44,177 nucleotides of DNA, from positions 1-44,177 of the forward strand of contig JAISPT010000057.1 of NCBI GenBank assembly GCA_031274715.1, written 5' to 3'. Positions 15,698 through 26,859 of this stretch are shown here, one piece after another. The translations under genes and the position numbers were made by a program. The stretch comes from Azonexus sp. Lineage in GTDB: Bacteria > Pseudomonadota > Gammaproteobacteria > Burkholderiales > Rhodocyclaceae. Each line of letters starts with the position of its first letter. Positions within the stretch are counted from its first letter, which is position 1. The notes below the pieces were generated by a model, which ran no database searches, had not been told where the DNA came from, and saw only the letters and a list, made by a program, of their open reading frames with translations.

Positions 15698-17737
15698 ATG
15701 CTCGCTTCCCTGTCCCGGTTGCAGCGCTACTACCTGGGATACACCGGGTGCTTCTTGCTGTTCGTGCTGCTGCTGGCTTTTCTCGAGCATCAGGGCATGC
15801 CGCCGCGCTGGGTCGGCTATGCCTTCCTGTTCTTCACCATCTCGACCTACGCGGCGATCGGCATTGCCAGCCGCACCTCCGACGTTACCGAATACTACGT
15901 CGCCGGCCGCCGCGTCCCGGCCTTCTTCAACGGCATGGCGACTGGCGCCGACTGGCTGAGCGCCGCCTCCTTCATGGGGCTGGCCGGCACGCTGTATCTC
16001 TCCGGCTTTCAGGGATTGGCCTACATCATCGGCTGGACCGGCGGCTTCGTGCTGGTCGCCTTGCTGCTGGCGCCCTATCTGCGCCGCTTCGGCCAGTACA
16101 CCATTCCCGACTTCCTCGGCGCCCGCTACGGCGGCAACGCGGTCCGGCTGGTTGCCGTTGCCGCCACCATCCTCGCTTCCTTTGTCTACGTCGTCGCGCA
16201 AATCTACGGCGTCGGCGTCATCACCAGCCGCTTCGTCAGCCTGCAATTCGAGATCGGAGTCTTCGTCGGCCTGGCCGGCATCCTCGTCTGCTCCTTTCTG
16301 GGCGGTATGCGCGCGGTGACCTGGACGCAGGTGGCGCAGTACGCGATCCTGATCGTCGCCTACCTCGTGCCGGTTGCCATCCTGTCCTGGAATGTGACCG
16401 GCGTGGCCGTGCCGCAACTGGTTTACGGCCAGGTGCTCAAGGAGGTCACGCAACTGGAGGAGCGCCTGTTCAACACCGCCGCCGAGCGGGAGGTGCGTCA
16501 GCTATACCGCGAGCGGGCCGACCTCTATGCGCGGAAGATTGCGCAGTTGCCGCATTCGCTGACCGACGAGCGCGACGCTTTGGCGAACGAGATCAACCGA
16601 CTCAAGGCCACCGATGCCCAGATGCGCGACATCGTTGCCTTGGAACGACAGCGCCGCGAACTGCCGCAAGATGCGGAGCGGGCGCGGGTACGTTGGGAAA
16701 AGGAAATGTTCGTTGCGCTCGAGCGTAGCAAGCCGCCGTTGCGCCACGCCGAGGCTTTTCCCGGCGACACGGCGGAACAGCAGTTGCCGCAACGTATCAA
16801 CTTCATCGCCCTGATCTTCTGCCTGACCATCGGCACGGCGGCTCTGCCGCACGTACTGATCCGCTTCTACACAACACCGACGGTTCGCGAGGCGCGCGAG
16901 TCGGTGTTCTGGGCGCTGCTCTTCATCCTGATTCTGTACCTGACGGCGCCGGCCTATGCGGTCTTCGCCAAATTCGAGGTGCTCAACCATCTGGCAGAAA
17001 TCCCGATCGCCAAACTGCCTGGCTGGGTTGCGGCATGGAGCAAGGTCGGGCTGGTCAGCATCGAGGACATCAACCGCGACGGCATCCTGCAACTGGCCGA
17101 ACTGTCGTTGAACCCGGATGTGATCGTGCTGGCGACGCCGGAAATCGCCGGCATGCCCTACGTTGTTTCCGGCCTGGTCGCTGCCGGCGCGCTGGCCGCC
17201 GCGTTGTCGACCGCCGATGGGCTGTTGCTGACCATCTCCAGTTCGCTGTCGCACGACGTTTACTACCGCATCCTGCGTCCGGGCGCCTCGACCCAGTTGC
17301 GTCTGGTCATCTCCAAGTCGGTGCTGTTGCTGGTCGCCGTGCTGGCGGCCTTCGTCGCCGCGGAAAAACCGGGCACCATCCTGTCGATGGTCGCCTGGGC
17401 CTTCTCGATCGCCGGCTCGGCCCTGTTCCCGGCCCTGGTTCTCGGCATCTTCTGGCGCCGTACCACCCGCGCCGGGGCGCTCGCCGGCATGCTGGTCGGC
17501 TTGGCGCTGACCCTCTATTACATCTTCCGCCTCGAATTCGACGGTATTCCCTGGCTGGCCATCCACGGCCTGCGGATGGAACCCTGGTTGCAGGTGCAGT
17601 TCACCGCGGCCGGCGTGTTCGGTATCGTCGCCGGTTTCGTCACCACCGTTGTCGTCAGCTTGGTCACCAAGCCTTATCTCGGCGCCGAGCAGTTCCTGCT
17701 CGCCATTCGTCGTAGCCAGCCGGAGGAGTGGCAATGA
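15698..17737 (+). CDS. sodium:solute symporter (SSS family, acetate-type, VC_2705-like)
   Basis: The 679-residue inner-membrane protein has the SSS fold, with motifs such as DVTEYYVAGRRVPAFFNGMA, GADWLSAASFMG and IPDFLGARYGG early, and AAALSTADGLLLTISSS late. Na+-driven uptake of acetate or a similar short-chain acid is inferred from its neighbours and its DUF4212 partner. An unusual charged, coiled-coil-like insertion (about residues 245-360) lies between two membrane segments; it includes repeated E/R/L-rich stretches such as RQLYRERADLYARKIAQL. The stop overlaps the next start (ATGA). Confidence 0.9.
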   Translation: MLASLSRLQRYYLGYTGCFLLFVLLLAFLEHQGMPPRWVGYAFLFFTISTYAAIGIASRTSDVTEYYVAGRRVPAFFNGMATGADWLSAASFMGLAGTLYLSGFQGLAYIIGWTGGFVLVALLLAPYLRRFGQYTIPDFLGARYGGNAVRLVAVAATILASFVYVVAQIYGVGVITSRFVSLQFEIGVFVGLAGILVCSFLGGMRAVTWTQVAQYAILIVAYLVPVAILSWNVTGVAVPQLVYGQVLKEVTQLEERLFNTAAEREVRQLYRERADLYARKIAQLPHSLTDERDALANEINRLKATDAQMRDIVALERQRRELPQDAERARVRWEKEMFVALERSKPPLRHAEAFPGDTAEQQLPQRINFIALIFCLTIGTAALPHVLIRFYTTPTVREARESVFWALLFILILYLTAPAYAVFAKFEVLNHLAEIPIAKLPGWVAAWSKVGLVSIEDINRDGILQLAELSLNPDVIVLATPEIAGMPYVVSGLVAAGALAAALSTADGLLLTISSSLSHDVYYRILRPGASTQLRLVISKSVLLLVAVLAAFVAAEKPGTILSMVAWAFSIAGSALFPALVLGIFWRRTTRAGALAGMLVGLALTLYYIFRLEFDGIPWLAIHGLRMEPWLQVQFTAAGVFGIVAGFVTTVVVSLVTKPYLGAEQFLLAIRRSQPEEWQ

Positions 17738-17988
17738 AACAGCCGCGGCGCGCCACCTACTGGCGGCAGACCCAGCGCCTGACCGCCGTGCTCGGCCTCT
17801 TCTGGGTGCTCGTCACCTTTGGCGTCAGTTGGTTCGCCCGCGAACTCAACAACATTGTCGTCGTCGGCTTTCCGCTCGGCTTCTACATGGCCGCCCAAGG
17901 CATCCCGCTCCTCTTTCTGCTGATCATCTGGTTCTATAACCAGCGCATGCGCGCCCTTGAAGCGGAATTCGGCATCGATGACGAATAG
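17734..17988 (+). CDS. DUF4212 small membrane partner of the symporter
   Basis: The 84-residue protein has two membrane segments (about residues 17-36 and 44-66). It carries the family pattern of TQRLTAVLGLFWVLVTFGVS, FARELN and FPLGFYMAAQGIP, and an acidic C-terminus. DUF4212 proteins are encoded next to VC_2705-type symporters and probably act as a small subunit. Here the gene follows the symporter with a four-base ATGA overlap. Confidence 0.88.
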   Translation: MKQPRRATYWRQTQRLTAVLGLFWVLVTFGVSWFARELNNIVVVGFPLGFYMAAQGIPLLFLLIIWFYNQRMRALEAEFGIDDE

Positions 17989-18000
17989 GCGGCGGCGATA

Positions 18001-18267
18001 ATGCTGTTCACAATCGGGGCGCTGCGCGCCATCGTCGAAATGCTCGGCCTGTGCCTGCTTGCCCAGGCCGTCCTATACCTGCTGTGCGGCCGGCAGCGCG
18101 CCGCCAATCCAATCTACCGCCTGTTCGCCTTGATCACCGACGCTCCGCGCCGCCTCGCCGCCCGCTTGCTGCCGGCCGGCGCCGCGCCCAGGCTGGCCGG
18201 TACGCTCTGTTTCATCCTGTTGTTCGCCGCCTGGATCGGCCTGGCCTGGCTGCGAAAGTCTGTTTGA
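18001..18267 (+). CDS. small two-pass membrane protein
   Basis: The 88-residue protein has hydrophobic segments near residues 7-28 and 65-83, joined by a basic linker (RQRAANPIYRLF, then APRRLAARLL). It starts 12 bases after the DUF4212 gene and closes the symporter operon. I do not recognise the family. The promoter of tRNA-Ser overlaps its stop codon. Confidence 0.65.
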   Translation: MLFTIGALRAIVEMLGLCLLAQAVLYLLCGRQRAANPIYRLFALITDAPRRLAARLLPAGAAPRLAGTLCFILLFAAWIGLAWLRKSV

Positions 18268-18291
18268 ACTGTCACACCAAGCTGCTACAAT
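18264..18291 (+). promoter_or_regulatory. sigma-70 promoter of tRNA-Ser
   Basis: TTGAAC (18264-18269), a 16-bp spacer and TACAAT (18286-18291) lie 13 bases before the mature tRNA. A GC-rich discriminator (GCGCGG) follows, as is usual for stable-RNA promoters. Confidence 0.6.
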
Positions 18292-18304
18292 GCGCGGCTT
18301 CCGC

Positions 18305-18395
<91 letters not shown>

Positions 18396-18406
18396 GGATT
18401 TCAGAT

Positions 18407-18438
18407 AAAAGGCCTTGATTTTCAAGGCCTTTATTTTT
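18407..18438 (+). terminator. terminator after tRNA-Ser
   Basis: AAAGGCCTTGA and TCAAGGCCTTT form a perfect hairpin around a short T loop, followed by TATTTTTT. The A-rich left flank would let it also act on the other strand. Confidence 0.8.
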
Positions 18439-18514
18439 TGGCTTGGCGCCTGAGAAAAGAAAGGGAAGGGCAGCACGGGTATAATCGCGGCCTTTCAGCA
18501 CATTCCCGCTTACC

Positions 18515-20089
18515 GTGAGCCAGTTCGACGAAGAAATCTCCCGCCGCCGCACTTTTGCCATCATTTCCCACCCCGACGCCGGCAAGACGACGCTGACCGA
18601 AAAATTACTGTGGTTCGGCGGTGCCATCCAGGTAGCTGGTGAGGTGCGGGCGCGCAAGGCATCGCGCCATGCGACCTCGGACTGGATGGAACTGGAGAAG
18701 CAGCGCGGCATCTCGGTGACTTCGTCGGTGATGCAGTTCCCCTACCGCGAATGCATGGTCAATCTGCTCGACACGCCGGGCCACGAGGATTTTTCCGAGG
18801 ATACTTATCGCACCTTGACCGCCGTCGATTCGGCGGTGATGGTCATCGATTCGGTCAACGGCGTCGAGGCGCAGACGATCAAGCTTTTGAACGTTTGCCG
18901 CATGCGCGACACGCCGATCCTGACCTTTATCAACAAGCTCGACCGCGAGGGTAAGGAGCCGATCGATCTGCTCGACGAAATCGAGTCGGTGCTTGGCATC
19001 CAGTGTGCGCCGATGACCTGGCCGATCGGCATGGGCAAGCGTTTCCGCGGCGTCTATCACCTTTACGACGATACCGTCGCCTTCTTCGATCCGCAGGCCG
19101 AGAAGGGCACGGCCGAGATCATCGCCGGCCTCGACAATCCGCGCCTCGACGAGTTGATCGGCGCCCAGGCCGACGAGTTGCGCACCGACATCGAATTGGT
19201 ACGTGGCGCTTCGCATCCCTTCGACGCCCAGGCCTACCTGGCCGGCAAGCAGTGCCCGGTGTTCTTCGGCTCGGCGGTCAATAACTTCGGCGTGCAGAGC
19301 CTGCTCGACGCCGTCGTCGACTTGTCGCCGGCGCCCAAGGCGCGGCCGGCGGTGAGCCGCCAGGTGGTGCCGAACGAGCCGAAGTTCTCCGGCTTCGTAT
19401 TCAAGATTCAGGCCAACATGGACCCCAAGCACCGCGACCGGATTGCCTTCCTGCGCGTCTGCTCGGGCCGTTTCGAGCGCGGCATGAAGATCAAGCAGGG
19501 GGCTGGCGGCAAGTTCCTGGCGGTCAACAACGCCATCACCTTCATGGCCCGCGACCGCTCGACCACCGATGAAGCCTGGCCAGGCGACATCATCGGCATT
19601 CCCAACCACGGCACCATTCGCCTCGGCGAAACCTTCACCGAGGGCGAGGACCTGCGCTTCACCGGCATCCCGTCCTTCGCGCCGGAGCATTTTCGTTTGG
19701 CGCGCATTGCCAACCCATTGAAAATAAAGCAGTTGCAGAAAGGTTTGCAGCAACTGGCGGAGGAGGGCGCGACCCAGTTGTTCCGGCCGGTTTCCGGTTC
19801 CGACCTGATTCTTGGCGCGGTCGGTACCTTGCAGTTTGACGTCGTCGCCAGCCGTCTAGAAAACGAGTACGGCGTGCAGGTCATTTTCGATAGCTACAAT
19901 TGCTCGACGGCGCGCTGGATTCACGGCGATCCTAGCGAACTGAAGCAGCTTTCCGAGCGCTACAGTGCCAATGTGGCGCTCGACGGTGCCGACGATCCGG
20001 TTTACCTGGCGCCGAACAACGTCTATCTGAACATGGTCAAGGAGAAGTATCCCAATCTGCGCTTCCTCGAAGCGCGCGAGGTGATCTGA
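18515..20089 (+). CDS. prfC: peptide chain release factor 3 (GTPase)
   Basis: The 524-residue translational GTPase removes RF1/RF2 from the ribosome after termination. The P-loop is HPDAGKTT (residues 19-26), with DTPGHEDFSEDTYR (G3) and NKLDREG (G4). Length and C-terminal region match RF3. Translation starts at GTG 18515, giving MSQFDEEISRRRTFAIISHP, the usual RF3 N-terminus. Confidence 0.97.
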   Translation: MSQFDEEISRRRTFAIISHPDAGKTTLTEKLLWFGGAIQVAGEVRARKASRHATSDWMELEKQRGISVTSSVMQFPYRECMVNLLDTPGHEDFSEDTYRTLTAVDSAVMVIDSVNGVEAQTIKLLNVCRMRDTPILTFINKLDREGKEPIDLLDEIESVLGIQCAPMTWPIGMGKRFRGVYHLYDDTVAFFDPQAEKGTAEIIAGLDNPRLDELIGAQADELRTDIELVRGASHPFDAQAYLAGKQCPVFFGSAVNNFGVQSLLDAVVDLSPAPKARPAVSRQVVPNEPKFSGFVFKIQANMDPKHRDRIAFLRVCSGRFERGMKIKQGAGGKFLAVNNAITFMARDRSTTDEAWPGDIIGIPNHGTIRLGETFTEGEDLRFTGIPSFAPEHFRLARIANPLKIKQLQKGLQQLAEEGATQLFRPVSGSDLILGAVGTLQFDVVASRLENEYGVQVIFDSYNCSTARWIHGDPSELKQLSERYSANVALDGADDPVYLAPNNVYLNMVKEKYPNLRFLEAREVI

Positions 20090-20095
20090 CCACGG

Positions 20096-20212
20096 TGCAA
20101 GCGCAACCTCGGCTTTCAGGCCGAGGTCAAGCGAGCCAAGCGTAATATCGGTGCCAAAGGCGCCCACAAATTTGTGGCGAGGAAGCCTCTGGCTTCAGCT
20201 AGAGGAGACTCA
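20096..20212 (+). repeat. two-hairpin intergenic repeat, copy A
   Basis: It lies directly after prfC. It contains a first hairpin (CCTCGGC...GCCGAGG) and a second with an 8-bp stem at 20186-20205 (loop TTCA), followed by GACTCAC. The last 65 bases align with the repeat at 25078-25188 at roughly three-quarters identity by eye, and the second hairpin recurs at 27530-27561. It could be a REP-like element or a conserved 3' RNA structure. Confidence 0.6.
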
Positions 20213-20214
20213 CG

Positions 20215-20667
20215 ATGACGGTGCGAGTGCAGGAAGCGGATTTCGATGTCGGTGCCGAACTCGCCGCGCTGCGCGCCGGTGATGCCCGCGTCGGCGCGCT
20301 GGCCAGCTTTCTCGGCCTGGTCCGCGATATCAACGACGGTGCCAGCGTCTCCGGAATGGCGCTGGAGCATTATCCGGGCATGACCGAGAAGGCGCTCGAA
20401 CGGATCGTCGGCGAGGCGCGGGCGCGCTGGGAAATTTACGATGCGCTGGTGATCCACCGCGTTGGCCCGCTCAAGCCCTGCGACCAGATCGTGCTGGTCG
20501 GCGTCACTAGCGCCCATCGTGGCGAAGCCTTCGCTGCCTGCGAATTCATCATGGATTACCTGAAGACCAAGGCGCCGTTCTGGAAGCGGGAGACGACGCC
20601 GGACGGCGGGCGCTGGGTCGATGCCTGCGAGACCGACGACTCCGCCGCCGCACGCTGGCACAAATGA
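20215..20667 (+). CDS. moaE: molybdopterin synthase catalytic subunit MoaE
   Basis: The 150-residue enzyme joins with MoaD to put sulfur into precursor Z (cPMP) during molybdenum-cofactor synthesis. Conserved features are SFLGLVRD, LEHYPGMTEKALERI, VIHRVGPL, SAHRGEAFAACEFIMDYLK and the catalytic lysine region KTKAPFWKRE. The ATG at 20215 follows AGAGGAG, which comes from the end of repeat A, so the repeat supplies its ribosome binding site. No other moa genes are adjacent. Confidence 0.95.
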   Translation: MTVRVQEADFDVGAELAALRAGDARVGALASFLGLVRDINDGASVSGMALEHYPGMTEKALERIVGEARARWEIYDALVIHRVGPLKPCDQIVLVGVTSAHRGEAFAACEFIMDYLKTKAPFWKRETTPDGGRWVDACETDDSAAARWHK

Positions 20668-20720
20668 AGTAAGTTCCTTTATGCTATGACGAGAGCACCC
20701 TTTATTTTCAGGTATTCGTC

Positions 20721-21158
20721 ATGGCCCTTACTGTGAATTTGAGGCGCTTCATCCTGTTATGCGCCATTCTGCTCGCCGCCTGCGGCCGCTCCGATCCGCA
20801 AGTCGCGCTGGATGCTGCCGCCAGCGGTTTGCAAACCGCTCTGGAAAACAAGGATGCCAGTGCGGTGATGGAGTTGCTTCACCCCGATTTTGCGGCTCAG
20901 CAACCGGAAGACGATCGCGAATGGGCAAAACGAACGATGACCTCGATGTTTCTGCGGCATAAGAATATCCAGGTCGTCGCCTTGTTGCAAAAGAGTTGGA
21001 TCGACCCACAGGTGTCGAGCCGCGCCTTCACCGACGCCCAGGTCGCGCTGACCGGCGCCGAGGGATTGATTCCAGACAGCGCCAGGCAGTACCGCGTCAA
21101 GCTCGAATGGAGCTTGCTCGACAAGCAGTGGAAATTGCTCCGCTTGCAGTGGGAGTAG
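20721..21158 (+). CDS. small lipoprotein, possibly NTF2-like
   Basis: The 145-residue protein begins with a type II signal peptide ending in a lipobox LLAAC (C21), so it should be lipid-anchored. The rest (ALDAAASGLQTALENKDASA, then MELLHPDF) resembles the start of NTF2-like/SnoaL folds. The biological role is unknown. It lies between moaE and clpB. Confidence 0.7.
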   Translation: MALTVNLRRFILLCAILLAACGRSDPQVALDAAASGLQTALENKDASAVMELLHPDFAAQQPEDDREWAKRTMTSMFLRHKNIQVVALLQKSWIDPQVSSRAFTDAQVALTGAEGLIPDSARQYRVKLEWSLLDKQWKLLRLQWE

Positions 21159-21195
21159 CGGCGGTATCAACGCCGGGCTTGCTTGGGCGGGAGCG

Positions 21196-21225
21196 CTTGA
21201 AATCCGCGCGTGCCATCCGCATCTA
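21196..21225 (+). promoter_or_regulatory. sigma-32 heat-shock promoter of clpB
   Basis: CTTGAAA (21196-21202), a 14-bp spacer and CCGCATCTA (21217-21225) match the RpoH consensus (CTTGAAA ... CCCCATNTA) at all but one defined base. Transcription would start about 30 bases before the clpB ATG. Confidence 0.72.
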
Positions 21226-21263
21226 GCGGAAATCAAATTCTTACCTGTGAAGGAATCCCGTTC

Positions 21264-23849
<2,586 letters not shown>

Positions 23850-23865
23850 GACGGGCAAAAGGAAA

Positions 23866-23890
23866 GGGCGCCATTGTGGCGCCCTATTTA
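23866..23890 (+). terminator. terminator after clpB
   Basis: GGGCGCC (23866-23872) and GGCGCCC (23878-23884) pair around ATTGT and are followed by TATTT. It lies between convergent genes, so it may serve clpB and the DUF2502 gene. Confidence 0.65.
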
Positions 23891-23906
23891 GCCAGGCGGC
23901 AAACCC

Positions 23907-24206
23907 TCAGCAGTTGCCTTTTTTGGCCTGTCCCGGCGGGCAAAACCCTTTCTTCCCCTGGTGCGGCACTCCTTGGGGCCGGCCAGTGTAAAACTTCTCG
24001 CCACGCGGGCCGTGGTGACGTTCCCAGTAATTGCGGTCGCGCCAATCGCCGCCGTCCCAGTAGTTACCGCGGCTATCGCGGCTGCCAAAGGTGAGGTTGG
24101 CCCCGGGTGTTTGGACACGGGTGCTGCCAACATTGATGTTGATGTCGGCGGCCTGGACGAACAGCGGACTGGTGGCGATCAAGCCAGCCAAAATGAGTTT
24201 TTTCAT
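23907..24206 (-). CDS. secreted DUF2502-like small protein
   Basis: The 99-residue protein has a Sec signal peptide (MKKLILAGLIATSPLFVQAA, cut near residue 19-20). The mature part contains GNYWDGGDWRDRNYWERHH, the pattern of DUF2502 (E. coli YpeC). It ends in a lysine/glycine-rich tail with two cysteines. It should be periplasmic; the function is unknown. The ATG at 24206 follows AGGAAAAG. Confidence 0.75.
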   Translation of the reverse strand: MKKLILAGLIATSPLFVQAADININVGSTRVQTPGANLTFGSRDSRGNYWDGGDWRDRNYWERHHGPRGEKFYTGRPQGVPHQGKKGFCPPGQAKKGNC

Positions 24207-24300
24207 TTGCTTTTCCTAGGTTGAAAAACTACGTCTACAGTTTCCTGCAATTAGCGGCTTGTCGCCGCATGGACAACACTTGGAATGTAAGGAAATCGTT

Positions 24301-25074
24301 ATGGATATTCAATCCTGGCAAGCCGCCCGCCTCGCCGAATTACGGGCGCCCGACAGTTGGCTCGGTCTGCGCGGCCTGTACTGGCTGCAGCCCGGCCGTA
24401 ACCAGGTCGGTGGCGACGAATCCGCCGTCGTCCGGTTGCCCGGCGCGCCGGCCGATCTCGGCAAGATCGACTGGCAGGGCGACATGCTGTGGTGGCGACC
24501 CCGCGTCGGGGCGGCACAGCTGCTATGCAGCGACCGCGATGGGGTACCGACGACAGTGGCATGGGGTGAGTTGTCGTTTTTCGTTGTCGAGCGCAACGGT
24601 CAACTGGCGGCCCGGGTACGTGACCATGCCTGGGCGCGTGGTCGGCCGCCGGTTGTGCTCGACTATTTTTCGGCCGATCCAGCTTGGATCATCGATGCCG
24701 AATGGCGGCCGCTCAGTCCGCCAGTAACGATGGAGGTGCCCGACGCCACTGGCGAACTGCGGACGGTCGAGGTCGTTTTCAAGGCCGTGTTCGCGGTTGC
24801 TGGACAAACTGTCGAACTGTTGCCGATGCAGGTTGGCGCGGGCGAGGTTTTTTTCGTCTTCCGCGACCGTAGCAGCGGCGGGGAAACCTATGGCGCCGGC
24901 CGTTTCCTGAAAGCCGCAGCGCCAGCCGGCGGGCACATCCGTCTGGATTTCAACCGCGCCTACAATCCGCCGTGTGCATTCACACCGTTTGCCACCTGTC
25001 CGCTACCGCCGGCGGAAAACTGGCTGCCATTTGCAGTGCCAGCCGGTGAGCGCAAGTGGGTCGAGGCGGCGTGA
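24301..25074 (+). CDS. DUF1684 family protein
   Basis: The 257-residue cytosolic protein has the signature blocks of DUF1684: VFRDRSSGGETYGAGRFL, RLDFNRAYNPPCAFTPFATC and PLPPAENWLPFAVPAGE near the C-terminus. The family occurs in Actinobacteria and Proteobacteria; its enzymatic role is not established. The ATG at 24301 follows AAGGAAA. Repeat copy B follows the stop codon. Confidence 0.83.
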   Translation: MDIQSWQAARLAELRAPDSWLGLRGLYWLQPGRNQVGGDESAVVRLPGAPADLGKIDWQGDMLWWRPRVGAAQLLCSDRDGVPTTVAWGELSFFVVERNGQLAARVRDHAWARGRPPVVLDYFSADPAWIIDAEWRPLSPPVTMEVPDATGELRTVEVVFKAVFAVAGQTVELLPMQVGAGEVFFVFRDRSSGGETYGAGRFLKAAAPAGGHIRLDFNRAYNPPCAFTPFATCPLPPAENWLPFAVPAGERKWVEAA

Positions 25075-25077
25075 CTG

Positions 25078-25188
25078 GCGAGCGCAAGTCTCGCCATTGA
25101 TGGCGGGGTGAAGACAGGCCGACTTGGTACCGAAGGTGCCGCAAACTCGTGGCGAAGAAGCCCCAGGCTCCAGTCTGGGGTGACTCAC
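25078..25188 (+). repeat. two-hairpin intergenic repeat, copy B
   Basis: It lies directly after the DUF1684 stop. It has a first hairpin CTCGCC...GGCGGG and a second at 25161-25180 (8-bp stem, loop TCCA), followed by GACTCAC. It aligns with copy A along its 3' half; stem positions differ by paired changes. Confidence 0.6.
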
Positions 25189-25211
25189 TACCGGTTGCCA
25201 TAGTTGCCATA

Positions 25212-25239
25212 TTGCAGTAACATTAGAAATTCATAATTT
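25212..25239 (+). promoter_or_regulatory. candidate sigma-70 promoter for the DUF4395 gene
   Basis: TTGCAG (25212-25217), a 16-bp spacer and TAATTT (25234-25239) lie in a locally AT-rich stretch just upstream of the start codon. The match is modest, and the leader would be very short. Confidence 0.3.
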
Positions 25240-25249
25240 ACTAATTTGG

Positions 25250-25678
25250 ATGGCCGCCATGCTGCGTTTCGATATTCCTCAAGTCTGTTCCAATGCCTAT
25301 CGCCTGCAAGCGGCGATGAGCTTTGCCATCGCCGCCCTGTACCTGTTCACGCCCTATCGCTGGGTATCGCTGCTGCTGGTGCTCGGCGGCTTCTTACGCG
25401 GCTTCGTCTCGCCGCACTACTGTTTGTCCTACCGGCTGTTCTCCGGCATCACCAGCAAGCTCGGCCTGGGCAAGATGCAGAATGCCGGGTCCAAGATGTT
25501 CTCTGACAAGATAGCCTTCGTCGCCGGCATGGTGATGGTGGCGAGCTGGCTGCTGGATTCGGAGATCGGCATGATCCCGGCTGCGGCGATCCTGATCTTC
25601 TCGCTACTCAAAATATTGACCGGATTCTGCGTTGCCTGCTGGGCATACACCCTGTGGTACCGGCTGCGGTCTGCCTGA
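25250..25678 (+). CDS. DUF4395 integral membrane protein
   Basis: The 142-residue protein has about four hydrophobic segments and the DUF4395 pattern: RLQAAMSFAIAALYLFTP, FLRGFVSPHYCLSYRLF, then FVAGMVMVASWLL and FCVACWAYTLW near the C-terminus. Conserved cysteines lie in both halves. The function is unknown. M4 (25259) is an alternative start. Confidence 0.8.
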   Translation: MAAMLRFDIPQVCSNAYRLQAAMSFAIAALYLFTPYRWVSLLLVLGGFLRGFVSPHYCLSYRLFSGITSKLGLGKMQNAGSKMFSDKIAFVAGMVMVASWLLDSEIGMIPAAAILIFSLLKILTGFCVACWAYTLWYRLRSA

Positions 25679-25728
25679 ACCGGTAGTTGGCGCGAACGAG
25701 GCGTGGTGGCGAGCCGCGCCTCGTTGGG

Positions 25729-26859
25729 TCAGGACTGAATCCGGTCGAGGGCTAGGGCTAGGTTGTCTACTGTCCGTTGCGGATGGTGCAACTTGTCGAG
25801 GCCGAACAGACCGATGCGGAAGCTGCGGAAATCGGCGGGTTCGTCGCATTGCAGCGGCACGCCGGCCGCCGATTGGATGCCGTGGGCGAGAAATTTCTTG
25901 CCGTTCTGGATCTCCGGATCGGTGGTGTAGCTGACGACCACGCCGGGGGCCTGGAAGCCGGCTGCGGCGACGCTCGGGAAGCCGCGGGCGACCAGTAATT
26001 CACGCACGCGCCGGCCGAGTTCCCATTGCTCTTCAGCGACGCGGGCGAAGCCGTAGGCCTCGGTTTCCAACATCACGTCGCGGACGACGGCCAGAGCATC
26101 GGTCGGTAGCGTCGCATGGTAGGCATGGCCGCCGTTCTCGTAAGTTTCCATGATCTGTAGCCATTTCTTCAGGTCGCTGGCGAAACTGCTACTCGTCGTC
26201 TCGTCGATGCGCTTCCTGGCGCGCTCGCCGAGGGCGATCAGAGCGGCGCAGGGTGGGCCGCTCCAACCCTTTTGCGGGGCGCTGATGAGCACGTCGACAC
26301 GGCTCTCCGCCATGTTTACCCAGACTGTGCCGGAGGCGACGCAATCGAGCACGAACAGGCCGCCGACAGCTTCCACTGCGGTGCCGACGGCGGCCACGTA
26401 GTCGGTGGGCAGGATCATGCCCGAAGCGGTTTCGACGTGCGGCGCGAAAACGACGTCGGGCCGGTGCTCATGGATGGCGTGCAGTACTTCCGCTAGCGGC
26501 GGCGGGGCGAACGGTGATTGGGGGCCATTGCCCGCTGGCCGGGCCTTGAGCACGATGCTCTCGGCGGGAATCCGGCCGGCTTCGAAAATTTGCGTCCAGC
26601 GGTAGCTGAACCAGCCGTTGCGGATGACCAGTACCTTCTTGCCGCCGGCGAATTGGCGGGCGATGGCCTCCATGCCGTAGGTGCCACCGCCGGGCACGAC
26701 GACGGCGGATTGGGCGTGATAGACCGTCTTGAGAATGCGGGAAATGTCGCGCATGACGCCCTGGAAGCGCTGCGACATGTGATTCAGCGAGCGGTCGGTG
26801 TAGACCACCGAGTATTCGAGCAGGCCGAGGGGATCCGGTTGGGGCAGCAGGGCAGGCAT
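25729..26859 (-). CDS. class V PLP-dependent aminotransferase (alanine/serine-glyoxylate type)
   Basis: The 376-residue cytosolic enzyme has a PLP-binding loop VVPGGGTYGMEA (residues 54-65), the cofactor Asp in LDCVAS (D172) and the Schiff-base lysine in ISAPQKGWSGPP (K197). The family includes alanine-, serine- and aspartate-glyoxylate or pyruvate transaminases; substrates cannot be fixed from sequence alone. The ATG at 26859 follows GGAGAAA. The gene stands alone, convergent with DUF4395. Confidence 0.88.
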   Translation of the reverse strand: MPALLPQPDPLGLLEYSVVYTDRSLNHMSQRFQGVMRDISRILKTVYHAQSAVVVPGGGTYGMEAIARQFAGGKKVLVIRNGWFSYRWTQIFEAGRIPAESIVLKARPAGNGPQSPFAPPPLAEVLHAIHEHRPDVVFAPHVETASGMILPTDYVAAVGTAVEAVGGLFVLDCVASGTVWVNMAESRVDVLISAPQKGWSGPPCAALIALGERARKRIDETTSSSFASDLKKWLQIMETYENGGHAYHATLPTDALAVVRDVMLETEAYGFARVAEEQWELGRRVRELLVARGFPSVAAAGFQAPGVVVSYTTDPEIQNGKKFLAHGIQSAAGVPLQCDEPADFRSFRIGLFGLDKLHHPQRTVDNLALALDRIQS

